This document shows positions 21,084 to 28,831 of a stretch of 64,000 nt of DNA, one piece after another. The notes below the pieces were generated by a model. It was not told the DNA's origin, searched no databases, and was given only the letters and a program-made list of their open reading frames with translations. This DNA comes from Candidatus Brocadia carolinensis (GTDB taxonomy: Bacteria > Planctomycetota > Brocadiia > Brocadiales > Brocadiaceae). Each line of letters opens with the position of its first letter. The stretch's first letter is position 1. A program made the position numbers and the translations under genes. The stretch lies in contig AYTS01000126.1 of assembly GCA_002009475.1 (NCBI GenBank), positions 1 to 64,000 of the forward strand, written 5' to 3'.

Positions 21084-21476
21084 ATGAATATAAAAGAATA
21101 TATTGAATACTGGTTAAAGTCAGCATCTCATGATATGGAAGTTGCAGATACCCTCTTTCAAAGCCAGAAATATGACTGGTGTTTATTCGTCGGACATCTG
21201 GTTATTGAAAAAATCCTCAAGGCCTTTTATGTGCAAAATAAATAGGAAATCCCACCCAAAATCCATAATTTGGTTAGGCTTGCTGAGAACACAGGTCTTT
21301 CCTTTACCGATGAGCAATTAGCGTTACTTGCAGATATCAATGATTTCAATATAGAATCCAGATATCCGGATTTCAAATTTAGCTTTTATCAGATATGCAC
21401 AAGAGAATTCACCGAAAAACAATTTTCAACGATCAAGGAGTTACATCAATGGTTACTGTCTCAGATGAAATATTAG
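21084..21476 (+). pseudogene. HEPN-domain gene interrupted by an in-frame TAG
   Basis: From the ATG at 21084 the frame gives MNIKEYIEYWLKSASHDME and KYDWCLFVGHLVIEKILKAF, the textbook HEPN start. It then hits TAG at 21243-21245 and continues in the same frame with EIPPKIHNLVRLAENTGLSF, NDFNIESRYPDF and HQWLLSQMKY. Both halves are collinear and full length (130 codons) without any indel. A single nonsense change, perhaps from an AAG, GAG or CAG codon, would explain it. The MNT gene downstream overlaps its end and is intact. Confidence 0.8.
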
Positions 21477-21775
21477 AGAAGCTTAAAAGATTCCTTGGTA
21501 TGGTCTCTGCCAGCGGATTGCACGTAGAGAGGGCAATACTCTTTGGTTCTTATGCAAAAGGATCGGGAGGCACATGGAGTGATATTGACATTGCTTTAGT
21601 TTCAAAGGACTTTACGGGTATCGGGTTTTACGACAGGAAACGAGTTAATCCGTTTCTCATAAAGGTAGATTCAAGAATTGAACCGCATCCGTTCAGATCA
21701 GAAGACTTTACCGAAGAAAATCCCTTCGTCAAAGAAATATTGAAACAGGGAATTGAGATAACACGAGATATATAG
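21449..21775 (+). CDS. MNT-type nucleotidyltransferase
   Basis: A 108-residue protein from the ATG at 21449 (MVTVSDEILEKLKRFLG), which overlaps the upstream HEPN frame. AILFGSYAKGSGGTWSDIDI holds the GS and DxD motifs, and RIEPHPFRSEDF matches the copy at 20663. The two genes look like tandem duplicates of one HEPN/MNT unit that have since diverged. Confidence 0.85.
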   Translation: MVTVSDEILEKLKRFLGMVSASGLHVERAILFGSYAKGSGGTWSDIDIALVSKDFTGIGFYDRKRVNPFLIKVDSRIEPHPFRSEDFTEENPFVKEILKQGIEITRDI

Positions 21776-21785
21776 GGTTTAAACA

Positions 21786-22031
21786 ATGTCAGAGGTAACA
21801 ATAGACCTATCACTGTTTTTTACCAATACTGCCAAATTAGCTGAGCTTGACAGATATATTCAAAAAGCAAAATCATTGGCAGGAGACGGTAATGAAGTAA
21901 TATTGACGGGTGCCGCCCCCGTCTGGCTTTATCTTAAGATTGCCCACGCCTTGCATGGAAAGGCAAGAAAACTGATATACAACTCTCCCGTTACCGGAAA
22001 GATAGTAATATTTGATCACAGTCCTGACTAG
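21786..22031 (+). CDS. csx3: Csx3-like CRISPR-associated protein
   Basis: An 81-residue protein. The pattern VILTGAAPVWLYLKIAHAL followed by a basic strand and a GKIVIFDHS ending matches the Csx3 layout (WLY, then a final strand with a DH or SH motif). Csx3 proteins have been described as ring nucleases that degrade cyclic tetra-adenylate or as RNases. The gene lies ten bases after the MNT gene and upstream of the SAVED gene. Length is normal for stand-alone Csx3. The match is by pattern only. Confidence 0.68.
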   Translation: MSEVTIDLSLFFTNTAKLAELDRYIQKAKSLAGDGNEVILTGAAPVWLYLKIAHALHGKARKLIYNSPVTGKIVIFDHSPD

Positions 22032-22072
22032 CAATATTTTTCAATGAAATTGTATACTTCAAAAAGTACGAA

Positions 22073-22146
22073 GGGAGCATTCCCGATTTTTTGTATTAAC
22101 CCTGACAGGGTTGTTGAATCGGTTACAAAAAATCGGGGATGCGCCC
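22073..22146. repeat. Long inverted repeat upstream of the SAVED gene
   Basis: CCCGATTTTTTGTA at 22082-22095 is the exact reverse complement of 22124-22137. Imperfect outer arms (GGGAGCAT and ATGCGCCC) extend the stem. The loop holds a second palindrome, AACCCTGACAGGGTT. It could form a strong RNA hairpin between csx3 and the SAVED gene. Confidence 0.75.
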
Positions 22147-22151
22147 AGTAC

Positions 22152-22183
22152 TAACGTCACTCTTCCTGAAATAAATGACGTTA
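22152..22183. promoter_or_regulatory. Inverted repeat before the SAVED gene, possible operator or hairpin
   Basis: TAACGTCA and TGACGTTA are separated by 16 bases, 54 bases upstream of the SAVED start. The arrangement could bind a dimeric regulator or form a small stem. No matching regulator is identified. Confidence 0.4.
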
Positions 22184-22237
22184 TTGAAATATTTATTTTG
22201 AGGTATTATTAAAAAATTTTAATCTGGAGGGTCTAAA

Positions 22238-22777
22238 ATGTGGGATTTCATAGGAGATGTATCAAATATTATTCAAATAGTATCTATTTTTCCTTGGCTA
22301 GTTACTGCTTATCTGTTCTGGAATCGTGCTAAAAAATATAGAGAATTAATGAAAAAACAAGAAGGTACTACGTCTCAAAAACCTAAAGCATTAGCTATTG
22401 GACTTGTGGGTACTGGTGATATATCAAATCAGGTCAAACAGTTTTTGAATAATCAGAGTCTGCAAATGGAAATCGAACCATTTTATATAGAACCAGGAAC
22501 GGGAATAACAAAGGACAACATTCAAAAGTTATTGCGTGAAATCCTCGGGATTAAGACTAAACTTACCAGTGAAGGTGTAACCGAAATTCATCTTTTTCTG
22601 GCAGCTCCTGTTGCTTTTGGCGCAGCCATTGGCGCATTATTAGACAATTGGGTTCCGGTTAAGGTTTATCAGGCAGTAAAAACTGGTGGATATGAATTCT
22701 GGACAATATTACATAAAGGGTATATTCCTGGTGTTGATAGTTCTTTATTCAAAGAAGTTATGGACCCTGAACTCTAA
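22238..22777 (+). CDS. Membrane-anchored SAVED-domain protein (TM-SAVED), candidate cyclic-nucleotide effector
   Basis: A 179-residue protein. Residues 11-28 form one hydrophobic helix (IIQIVSIFPWLVTAYLFW), followed by a basic linker. From about residue 50 the sequence follows the SAVED pattern: ALAIGLVGTGDIS, then a central variable part, then EIHLFLAAPVAFGAAIG (116-132) and VKVYQAV (141-147). SAVED domains sense cyclic oligonucleotides in CBASS and in some type III CRISPR systems; membrane-linked versions (Cap14-like) are thought to damage membranes. No nuclease or protease domain is present. It lies between csx3 and a decayed csx3 copy. The family call rests on my pattern reading; a different Rossmann-like sensor remains possible. 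Confidence 0.66.
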   Translation: MWDFIGDVSNIIQIVSIFPWLVTAYLFWNRAKKYRELMKKQEGTTSQKPKALAIGLVGTGDISNQVKQFLNNQSLQMEIEPFYIEPGTGITKDNIQKLLREILGIKTKLTSEGVTEIHLFLAAPVAFGAAIGALLDNWVPVKVYQAVKTGGYEFWTILHKGYIPGVDSSLFKEVMDPEL

Positions 22778-22785
22778 ATATATCC

Positions 22786-22896
22786 ACGTGGCTTTAAAGT
22801 GCCGTTATCTGTGCGCTTCATGTCAAGGCAAAGAAATTGGCGTATCGGTCTCCGACAACCGGTAACGTTGTGATATTTGACCATGACCCGTTTTGA
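22786..22896 (+). pseudogene. Remnant of a second csx3 copy (3' end only)
   Basis: The frame reads WL, stop, then AVICALHVKAKKLAYRSP and GNVVIFDHDPF with a final TGA. It aligns residue by residue with the last 36 residues of the csx3 gene at 21786-22031 (WLYLKIAHALHGKARKLIY, GKIVIFDHSPD). The first part is gone and one codon is a stop. The TM-SAVED gene is thus bracketed by two csx3 3' ends. Confidence 0.72.
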
Positions 22897-22898
22897 GT

Positions 22899-23834
22899 AT
22901 GAGCAAATTAACTATCACACGCGACTCCCTATTTTCAACTTTTCAAATTGTTAAACAAAACCACGGCTGTGCCGGGGTGGATAGGGTTACCATTGAGCAC
23001 TATGAAAGCAATCTGGATATCAATCTCAAAATAATGCAGAGAGACCTTGCAGATCAAACTTATTTTCCCCTTCCGTTGCTAAAGATTTTGGTGGACAAGG
23101 GAAACGGAGAGGCAAGGGCGCTCTGTGTTCCGGCCGTCCGGGACAGGATTGTTCAAACTGCTGTATTACATCAGGTAGCGCCTGCACTTGAAAGAGAATT
23201 CGAAGACTGTAGTTTTGCCTATCGCAAAGGCCGTTCGGTAAAACACGCGGTTTTTCAGGTAAAAGAATATTACGAACAAGGCTATCAATGGGTGGTGGAT
23301 GCCGATATCGACGCCTTTTTTGACAGCGTGGATCATGCCCTGCTCCTGTCAAAAATGAAAAAATATGTCCCTGTCCCGGATATTCAAAGACTCATAGAAC
23401 TCTGGTTGAAGGCTGAAATCTGGGATGGAAAATCCTTAACCGTATTACAAAAAGGCATTCCTCAGGGTTCACCCATTTCACCCGTTTTGGCCAATTTGTT
23501 TCTCGATGAGCTTGATGAAGAGTTACTCAGGAAAGGATATAAGTATATCCGATATGCAGATGATTTTGTCATTCTTTGCAAAAGGTCTGAAGATGCAAGG
23601 CATGCGCTTCACGTATCAAAAGAAGTCCTCGAAAAGCTTCTTTTGAAGCTGGATGAAGAACAGATCCTCAGCTTTGAAGATGGGTTCAAATTTCTTGGCG
23701 TTACCTTCGTCCGGAGCATGATTATGGTACCGTTTGACCGCCCAAAGAAGGAGAAAAAAGTCCTGTTTTATCCAAAACCCCTGAATATAGAAAAATATCT
23801 TCTTGAAAGAGGAGGTAAAATCTATAATGGCTAA
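22899..23834 (+). CDS. Reverse transcriptase of the CRISPR-associated, group II intron-like type
   Basis: A 311-residue reverse transcriptase. The RT blocks are clear: FAYRKGRSVKHAV, DADIDAFFDSVDH with the first catalytic aspartates, GIPQGSPISPVLANLFLDEL, and YADD at 219-222, then KFLGVTF. No maturase or endonuclease domain follows, so it is not an intron ORF. It sits directly before cas1, as do RTs that acquire spacers from RNA in type III systems, but is a separate protein rather than an RT-Cas1 fusion. Its last codons overlap a copy of the cas1 start sequence (ATGGCTAA). Confidence 0.9.
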   Translation: MSKLTITRDSLFSTFQIVKQNHGCAGVDRVTIEHYESNLDINLKIMQRDLADQTYFPLPLLKILVDKGNGEARALCVPAVRDRIVQTAVLHQVAPALEREFEDCSFAYRKGRSVKHAVFQVKEYYEQGYQWVVDADIDAFFDSVDHALLLSKMKKYVPVPDIQRLIELWLKAEIWDGKSLTVLQKGIPQGSPISPVLANLFLDELDEELLRKGYKYIRYADDFVILCKRSEDARHALHVSKEVLEKLLLKLDEEQILSFEDGFKFLGVTFVRSMIMVPFDRPKKEKKVLFYPKPLNIEKYLLERGGKIYNG

Positions 23835-23838
23835 TCTT
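23827..23838 (+). repeat. Left copy of a 12-bp direct repeat, the ancestral cas1 start
   Basis: ATGGCTAATCTT is identical to the first 12 bases of cas1 at 24408-24419. The RT stop codon TAA lies inside it. Without the DNA between the copies, the RT stop and the cas1 start would overlap, as they often do in operons. Confidence 0.85.
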
Positions 23839-24407
23839 CGCCACAGAGGTCACAGAGGTCACAGAGGTTACAGAGAAAGACTATGGATTTGTTGACAGAA
23901 CAGATTATTTCAGCGGCAATAGAAGTTCATCGTATCCTGGGCCCGGGTTTACTGGAATCCATTTACGAAGAAGCGCTCTGTTATGAATTTTCACTAAGAG
24001 ACATTCCTTTTGAGAGACAGAAGGAACTCGATGTTGTTTATAAAGACAAAGTAGTTAAAGGACAGAGACTTGATTTGCTCGTGTTTGGAGAAGTAGTAGT
24101 TGAGATCAAATCTGTCCGCAAGTTAGAAGATATTTTTACGGCTCAAGTACTCTCATATCTTAAAAGTATGAAACTTAAACGGGGATTGTTAATAAATTTT
24201 GGAGAATGAAAACTTGTTGATGGAATTAAACGAATTTCGTTATAACTTTAAGTTATGCCACAGAGGGCACAGAAAACACAGAGTCATAAAGAAAATTGTG
24301 TTGTACAATCAACACTCTACGAATAAAACTACTGAATTAGAAACAAGTATTTCAACTATTGTCTATTCTCTGTGTGCTCTGTGCCCTCTGTGGCTGAATA
24401 GTTAACC
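23839..24407. mobile_element. Transposase-less GxxExxY cassette inserted at the cas1 start
   Basis: The 569-bp segment lies between two copies of ATGGCTAATCTT. Its left end (GCCACAGAGGTCACAGAG, 23840-23857) and its right end (24376-24393) are inverted repeats matching at 17 of 18 positions. It carries a GxxExxY gene. A second CACAGAGG arm near 24256 pairs with the right end, forming an inner hairpin. No transposase is encoded, so movement would need a helper in trans. The 12-bp direct repeat looks like a target duplication. Confidence 0.75.
23883..24209 (+). CDS. GxxExxY-family protein, cassette passenger with an early stop
   Basis: A 108-residue GxxExxY protein with IISAAIEVHRILGPGLLESI (the GLLESIYEE form of the name motif), FERQKELDVVYK and VVVEIKSVRKLEDI, which has the look of a PD-(D/E)xK-like fold. 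The function of the family is not established. The in-frame TGA at 24207-24209 is followed in the same frame by KLVDGIKRISL, which is the normal family C-terminus (compare VLKEGICRIAN in the copy at 45510). The gene therefore seems to have lost its last 14 or so codons by a nonsense change. Confidence 0.78.
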   Translation: MDLLTEQIISAAIEVHRILGPGLLESIYEEALCYEFSLRDIPFERQKELDVVYKDKVVKGQRLDLLVFGEVVVEIKSVRKLEDIFTAQVLSYLKSMKLKRGLLINFGE

Positions 24408-25406
24408 ATGGCTAATCTTTATCTGACAGAACAAAATTCCATCTTACGCAAGAGCGGAGACCGGCTCATTGTCCAGAAGGATGATGAAACCCTTCTGGAC
24501 GTGCAGTGCCACAAGATCGACGCCGTGCTTATCTTTGGGAACGTCCAGTTTACCACACAGGCCGTGCATGAACTCTTTGAGCATGGCATAGAAATGGCTA
24601 TTCTGACGAGGACGGGCAAACTCATTGGGCAGATAACATCTCCTGCAACGAAAAACATTACCCTGCGTCTCCAACAGTTCAAGAAATATTGGGATAATAC
24701 CTTTCGGTTAGCTTTCTCACGAGAACTCGTTTCCGGAAAGATTAAAAACGGTATTCAGGTAATACGGCATTTTTCTTACAACCACCCGGATATCTCCTTT
24801 GAAGCTGAGCTTATTGCCCTGAAAACGAGACTCAACGACGTAAGATCAGTAGCACGCATCGAACAGTTGTTTGGCCTTGAAGGAAGCGCCGCCAACGAGT
24901 ATTTTGACGCCTTTGGTAAAATGATCCTGAGCGAGTTTACCTTTCCGGGAAGAAAGAAACATCCATCCACCGATCCGGTGAATGCCCTCCTGTCGTTAAC
25001 GTACACCATGATCTTTAATGAAATATCATCACTCCTCGATGGATTGGGTTTCGACCCGTACCTTAGTTACTATCACAGCATTGACTATGGCAGGGCATCC
25101 CTTGCCTCTGACCTCATGGAAGAATTCCGGGCGCCCATCGGAGACCGACTTACCCTTACCCTTGTGAACAACCGGGTTTTCAGTAAGGATGACTTTTATT
25201 CCAACCCCAATGAGGGGGTATATCTCAGGCGTGAGGCATTGAAACGATATTTCGTGGAATACGAGGGCGTGCTCAATCGTGAATTTGTCCGGAAAGAAAC
25301 CGGGGAAAATACCACGTTCAGAAAGTGCTTCCGTTTACAGGCAGAAAGACTGGCATCGAGTATTCAAGACGACAATCCGTATATTCCATTTGAGTTGGAG
25401 ATATGA
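24408..25406 (+). CDS. cas1: CRISPR integrase Cas1 (first copy)
   Basis: Cas1 inserts new spacers with Cas2. The 332-residue protein starts MANLYLTEQNSILRK and contains VLIFGNVQFTTQAVHEL. The metal ligands are E158 in GLEGSAANEYF, H223 in YYHSIDYGRA and D235 in LASDLMEEF. Length and motifs are normal. It is separated from RT by the GxxExxY cassette, so the ancestral RT-cas1 coupling is broken and the gene now relies on sequence inside the cassette for translation initiation. It is followed after three bases by cas2. Confidence 0.96.
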   Translation: MANLYLTEQNSILRKSGDRLIVQKDDETLLDVQCHKIDAVLIFGNVQFTTQAVHELFEHGIEMAILTRTGKLIGQITSPATKNITLRLQQFKKYWDNTFRLAFSRELVSGKIKNGIQVIRHFSYNHPDISFEAELIALKTRLNDVRSVARIEQLFGLEGSAANEYFDAFGKMILSEFTFPGRKKHPSTDPVNALLSLTYTMIFNEISSLLDGLGFDPYLSYYHSIDYGRASLASDLMEEFRAPIGDRLTLTLVNNRVFSKDDFYSNPNEGVYLRREALKRYFVEYEGVLNREFVRKETGENTTFRKCFRLQAERLASSIQDDNPYIPFELEI

Positions 25407-25409
25407 TGC

Positions 25410-25685
25410 ATGCTGTACGTCGTTTCTTATGATATACCCGATACCGGAAGGAGGACTAAGCTGGCCAAAACACTTGAAGATTTCGGTGACAGGGTGCAAT
25501 ATAGCGTTTTTGAGTGTATCCTGGATAGCAACCTTTTGGACAAAATGATAGCCAGAATAAAGAGGATTGTCCTTGAAAAAGACGATAGTGTTCGGGTATA
25601 TACTATCTGTGCAGGTTGTGAAAGAGCGATCAAAATTATCGGCCAGGGTAAGGTGACCAAAAATGAGGATGTCTATATAGTTTAA
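25410..25685 (+). CDS. cas2: CRISPR Cas2
   Basis: A 91-residue Cas2. MLYVVSYDIPDTGRRTKLAK has the conserved first strand and aspartate (D8), and VQYSVFECILD matches the second motif. Cas2 bridges two Cas1 dimers during spacer integration. The start codon at 25410 is three bases after the cas1 stop; two other ATGs just upstream overlap and are in other frames. It directly precedes the array leader. Confidence 0.95.
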   Translation: MLYVVSYDIPDTGRRTKLAKTLEDFGDRVQYSVFECILDSNLLDKMIARIKRIVLEKDDSVRVYTICAGCERAIKIIGQGKVTKNEDVYIV

Positions 25686-25880
25686 CGGGTGAACGGATTT
25701 TGAAAACAGACTAAAAAAAGGGGGTGGTTACAGGAAAATCATAAAGAATATTTTATCAAATACTTATGATAATTTTTTGTGAAAAGCTATGGAAATTTGA
25801 ATGTGGAATGATTACAGATTAGGGAGGTTACAGAAAATGGCCTTGCAAGTGGTTGTAAAAGGATGGGTTACAAGGGGCAC
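25686..25880 (+). promoter_or_regulatory. CRISPR leader region
   Basis: A 195-bp AT-rich stretch between cas2 and the first repeat. Leaders normally carry the array promoter and the site for new spacer insertion. The decayed repeats lie at the far end of the array, which agrees with the leader being on this side. I see no certain promoter boxes. Confidence 0.6.
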
Positions 25881-26146
25881 CGTGTGAATCATTGACCTGA
25901 TGAATAAGGGATTAGAATTTATATACAGGGGAGAAAAACGGCTAGTGATAGCGCTGTCCGTGTGAATCATTGACCTGATGAATAAGGGATTAGAATGCTC
26001 TGTATACGATAATATATTATCTACACGACTATCGTGTGAATCATTGACCTGATGAATAAGGGATTAGAATTTATTTCAGCATTTTCTTTTTCTTGTATGC
26101 AATGGTCACGTGTGAATCATTGACCTGATGAATAAGGGATTAGAAT
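25881..26146 (+). CRISPR. CRISPR array, four intact repeats and three spacers
   Basis: Four identical repeats of 37-38 bases lie at 25881-25918, 25959-25996, 26033-26070 and 26109-26146. They begin CGTGTGAATCATTGACC and end AATAAGGGATTAGAAT. The three spacers are 40, 36 and 38 bases long and unrelated to each other. The repeat is only weakly palindromic (TCAT and ATGA). The array is very short for a system with complete Cmr and adaptation genes. It is followed by degenerate repeat copies embedded in AT-rich repeat DNA. Confidence 0.95.
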
Positions 26147-26343
26147 TTAATGAACAATGATGAATGAAGAATGATGAATGGAAAGGATGGTAAAAGATAC
26201 GCATTGATAATTGCGCATTGACAATTGATCATTGCTTTTCTGGCTTGATGAATAAGGGATTGGAAGTAATGAAGAATGAAGAATGAACAATGGTGAATGA
26301 AAAGACAGAAAGATGTTAATTGATAATTCTTCATTGATAATTG
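26147..26343. repeat. AT-rich repeat tract with a degenerate CRISPR repeat
   Basis: Directly after the last intact repeat comes DNA built from AATGAAGAATG and AATTGATAATTG units, which are partly inverted copies of each other. At 26241-26266 it holds CTTGATGAATAAGGGATTGG, the 3' half of the CRISPR repeat with few changes. The same arrangement recurs at 29862-30227. Open frames on the minus strand here are repeat-derived and not genes. Confidence 0.7.
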
Positions 26344-26491
26344 GTAACAATTTAGTTTTTTGAAAATCCCAATAATAACGATGTTTACCATACCGTGTAG
26401 GGGCGAAGCATTTGCTGTAATTGGCACTAACACGTCCATACCCAAGCGGGCAAATGCTTCGCCCCTACTTTTTCAAAAAACTAAATTGTTA
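26344..26491. mobile_element. MITE-like element with nested inverted repeats
   Basis: The ends are inverted copies of GTAACAATTTAGTTTTTTG (26344-26366 and 26468-26491). Inside, GTAGGGGCGAAGCATTTG near 26397-26415 pairs with its inverse (GCAAATGCTTCGCCCCTAC, 26450-26469). At 148 bp without a gene, this is the form of a miniature inverted-repeat element. A single end of the same type lies at 51742-51762 inside the cbiQ-like gene. Confidence 0.75.
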
Positions 26492-26786
26492 CGTAAATAG
26501 TTATTTACGAATTAGCAACTCAAAGCAACACTGAAAATACCGTTTGCCATTGAAATGCAATGATGAGACACTGACAAACAGAGTTTGTCAGTGCCACCCT
26601 CTTGTTTCAATTTATCTGTATACATCAGTGCCTTTGCTTCCGGGGAAAACACACAACCCCCCCCTTAAATCGTCCTTTGTTCATGGGGACTATAAAGACG
26701 GTTCCCAGGGTGGCACGGATACACTTGTTTATCCGTGCTTGGTAGGATTCAAAATAGGCACAACCAAAACCTGGAGAAAATAAACC
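26492..26786. other. Intergenic region upstream of the CARF nuclease gene
   Basis: It contains three hairpins: CGTAAATA/TATTTACG at 26492-26509, CACTGACAAAC/GTTTGTCAGTG at 26569-26593 and GCACGGATA/TATCCGTGC at 26713-26738. The last two belong to the same family as the palindrome at 10464-10487. No gene is supported. Confidence 0.6.
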
Positions 26787-27948
26787 ATGAAGAAAATCCT
26801 CATCTCTCTCGTCAGTGAACAAACCATCCCCAACATCCTCATTGCCGCCCATTATAAACCAGATGACTTTTGGTTTGTTTCGACAGAAAAGATGGAAAGG
26901 GAAAGAAAGGTTGAGTGCATAGTAAATACCCTGAAATTAAAAGGAATTTTATCACCTGCAAAAAGCGTCGAAAAGGTGATTGTTGACCAGGATTCTTTGA
27001 CCGATTGCGCGCAAAAGATAAAATCACTCATAGAAAAGATTGATAGCGAAGTGGAATATATTTTAAACATGACAGGCGGTAATAAAGTTATGGCAATTGC
27101 ATCCTACGAAGTATTTAAAACCAGTGGACAAAAAAATTATTATTGGTTATATACCACTCGGGAAAAATGAATTTATTCAGATATTTCCGGAAACAAAACC
27201 ATTAAAAACTTATGAAATCAAAGAACGTTTAAACCTTGAAGAGTACTTGAGCAGTTATGGTTTTGGTATTCAGAATAAAAATAGCTTAGAAAAGGTAAAG
27301 GCAAATGCCCTTACTCGCAGAGAATCTTCACAATGGATATTGGATAATTATGAGCAGGTAAAAGGAGTGTTGGGTTTTCTGTATAAAAATTTGAAAGATG
27401 CAAGAGACCAGAAAGGGTATCAACTATCAGCAGCCTTTGATAGAGATCCCGCAAATATTGAACTGGAAATATTAGAGAAACATGGTTTTGAAATAGAAGA
27501 CAGATTGATCAGCAGAGATATGAAAAAGGACGAAATAGTCTATTTAACCGGTGGTTGGTTTGAGGAATATGTGTTTAACGAGGTATATGTGCTCGTACAA
27601 CAAGGAATGTTGGATGATGCACGTATTGGAGTACACATTGAAAGTCACAGCCGCACTTCAAACGATTTGGATATTGCATTCATGAAGGATAATAGCTTCT
27701 ATCATATCGAATGTAAGACCCTGGGAAATGAAAATGAAGAAGAACAGTTCATAATCAGAGAGGAAATATATAAGAAAGGCGCAATATCCACCTTACTTGG
27801 TAAGGGAGAAAAACGGGCCATGATTTGTACTACCCAAAGTCAAATAAACGAATCCCTGACAAACAGGGCGCAAGCTTACGGCATTGAAATCCTCACCCTT
27901 GAGCAGGTAAGGAATTTAAAGAGCAGATTAAAGAAAAGATTTGGATAG
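26787..27948 (+). CDS. CARF-PD-(D/E)xK nuclease, Card1/Can2 type (DUF1887), frameshifted in an A7 run as read
   Basis: The N-terminal CARF domain starts MKKILISLVSEQTIPNILIA and contains ILNMTGGNKVMAIASYE, the ligand-binding loop pattern of DUF1887 proteins. The C-terminal nuclease has GGWFEEYVFNEV, SNDLDIAF and YHIECKTLGN (E, D and ExK catalytic residues). Card1 and Can2 cut DNA and RNA after binding cyclic tetra-adenylate. Two frames meet at A7 (27130-27136); with one A removed they read GQKIIIGYIPLGKNEF and give 386 residues, the usual size. It lies downstream of the array and is a probable effector of the Cas10 signal. Confidence 0.87.
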
Positions 27949-28087
27949 ATTATTGCGGGTTCAAGTTTGTAACGTGAATCGCCTATTTTATCGTGTTGAT
28001 TTCACCATCGTACTCACAGAGCGTTATTGCCACATAAATTCATAATTCATTTGCCACAGAGGGCGCAGAGAAAAACTATCTATTCGT

Positions 28088-28131
28088 TTGCAAAAATATC
28101 CTGCTGTCAATATAATATACACATTGTATAT
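28088..28131 (+). promoter_or_regulatory. Promoter with overlapping palindromic operator for the AbrB/Doc pair
   Basis: TTGCAA at 28088-28093 and TATAAT at 28111-28116 are 17 bases apart, a near-ideal sigma-70 type promoter. A perfect inverted repeat (ATATACA, CAT, TGTATAT) at 28115-28131 overlaps the -10 box and the expected start. This is the usual layout for self-repression of a toxin-antitoxin operon. Confidence 0.65.
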
Positions 28132-28165
28132 ACTCTAAAATCGATATAATTTCAGGGAGGCTGAT

Positions 28166-28393
28166 GTGATAAAAAAATTAATTTCTCACGGCAATAGCGC
28201 AGCGCTGATAATCGACAAACCAATTCTGGAGCTTTTAAAAGTAACCATAAATACGCCCCTGGAAATTGCAACGGATGGGAAAAATTTAATTATTTCACCC
28301 GTTAAAAATACAAAAAGAGATGCGAAATTTAAAACGGCGCTTGAAAAAATAAATCTCCGGCACGGTGAAACGCTTCAAAAACTATCAAAATAA
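28166..28393 (+). CDS. AbrB/MazE-like antitoxin
   Basis: A 75-residue protein starting at GTG behind GGGAGG. The pattern MIKKLISHGNSAALIIDKP and TPLEIATDGKNLIISPV is the swapped-hairpin AbrB/SpoVT fold used by many antitoxins. It stops directly at the start of the Doc gene with no space, so the two are translated together. It probably binds the toxin and the operator at 28115-28131. Confidence 0.82.
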   Translation: MIKKLISHGNSAALIIDKPILELLKVTINTPLEIATDGKNLIISPVKNTKRDAKFKTALEKINLRHGETLQKLSK

Positions 28394-28780
28394 GTGAAAG
28401 AGATTCTCTTTTTAACACTCGCAGAAATTATTGAAATACACAATGACCAAATAAGGCGATATGGAGGCGCTCACGGTGTAAGGGACATCAATCTCTTATG
28501 TTCCGCAGCAGCGATGCCAATGGCAACCTTTGACGGTAATTTTCTCCATAACGATGTTTACGAAATGGCTGCTGCTTATGCATTTCACCTCTGCCAGAAT
28601 CATCCTTTTATAGACGGTAATAAACGGACTGCCCTTGCATCGGCGCTTGTATTTCTTGAATTAAACGAAATCAGCATAACGGACACTCACGGCGCCTTAT
28701 ACGCTGCCGTGATGGATCTTTCATGCGGAAAGCTCGATAAAGCTGAAATTTCCAAAATTCTAAGAGGTCTAAATAGATAG
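28394..28780 (+). CDS. doc: Doc-type (Fic family) toxin
   Basis: A 128-residue death-on-curing protein. The catalytic motif HPFIDGNKR is complete at residues 70-78, and GAHGVRDINLL near the N-terminus is typical of Doc. Characterised Doc phosphorylates and inactivates EF-Tu. It starts at GTG right after the antitoxin stop. It lies between the CARF nuclease gene and the second cas1. Confidence 0.9.
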   Translation: MKEILFLTLAEIIEIHNDQIRRYGGAHGVRDINLLCSAAAMPMATFDGNFLHNDVYEMAAAYAFHLCQNHPFIDGNKRTALASALVFLELNEISITDTHGALYAAVMDLSCGKLDKAEISKILRGLNR

Positions 28781-28831
28781 GCGCTTTCCATCACTTTATT
28801 CGTGCCTTTTGCGCATTTGTGGTTGTCAACT

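Noticed and set aside
22899-23834. Group II intron encoding the reverse transcriptase
   Set aside because: The protein lacks maturase and endonuclease domains and the flanks are CRISPR genes without intron ribozyme features that I can recognise.
26140-26445. Two overlapping minus-strand open frames after the CRISPR array
   Set aside because: They are translations of the AT-rich repeat units and the MITE.
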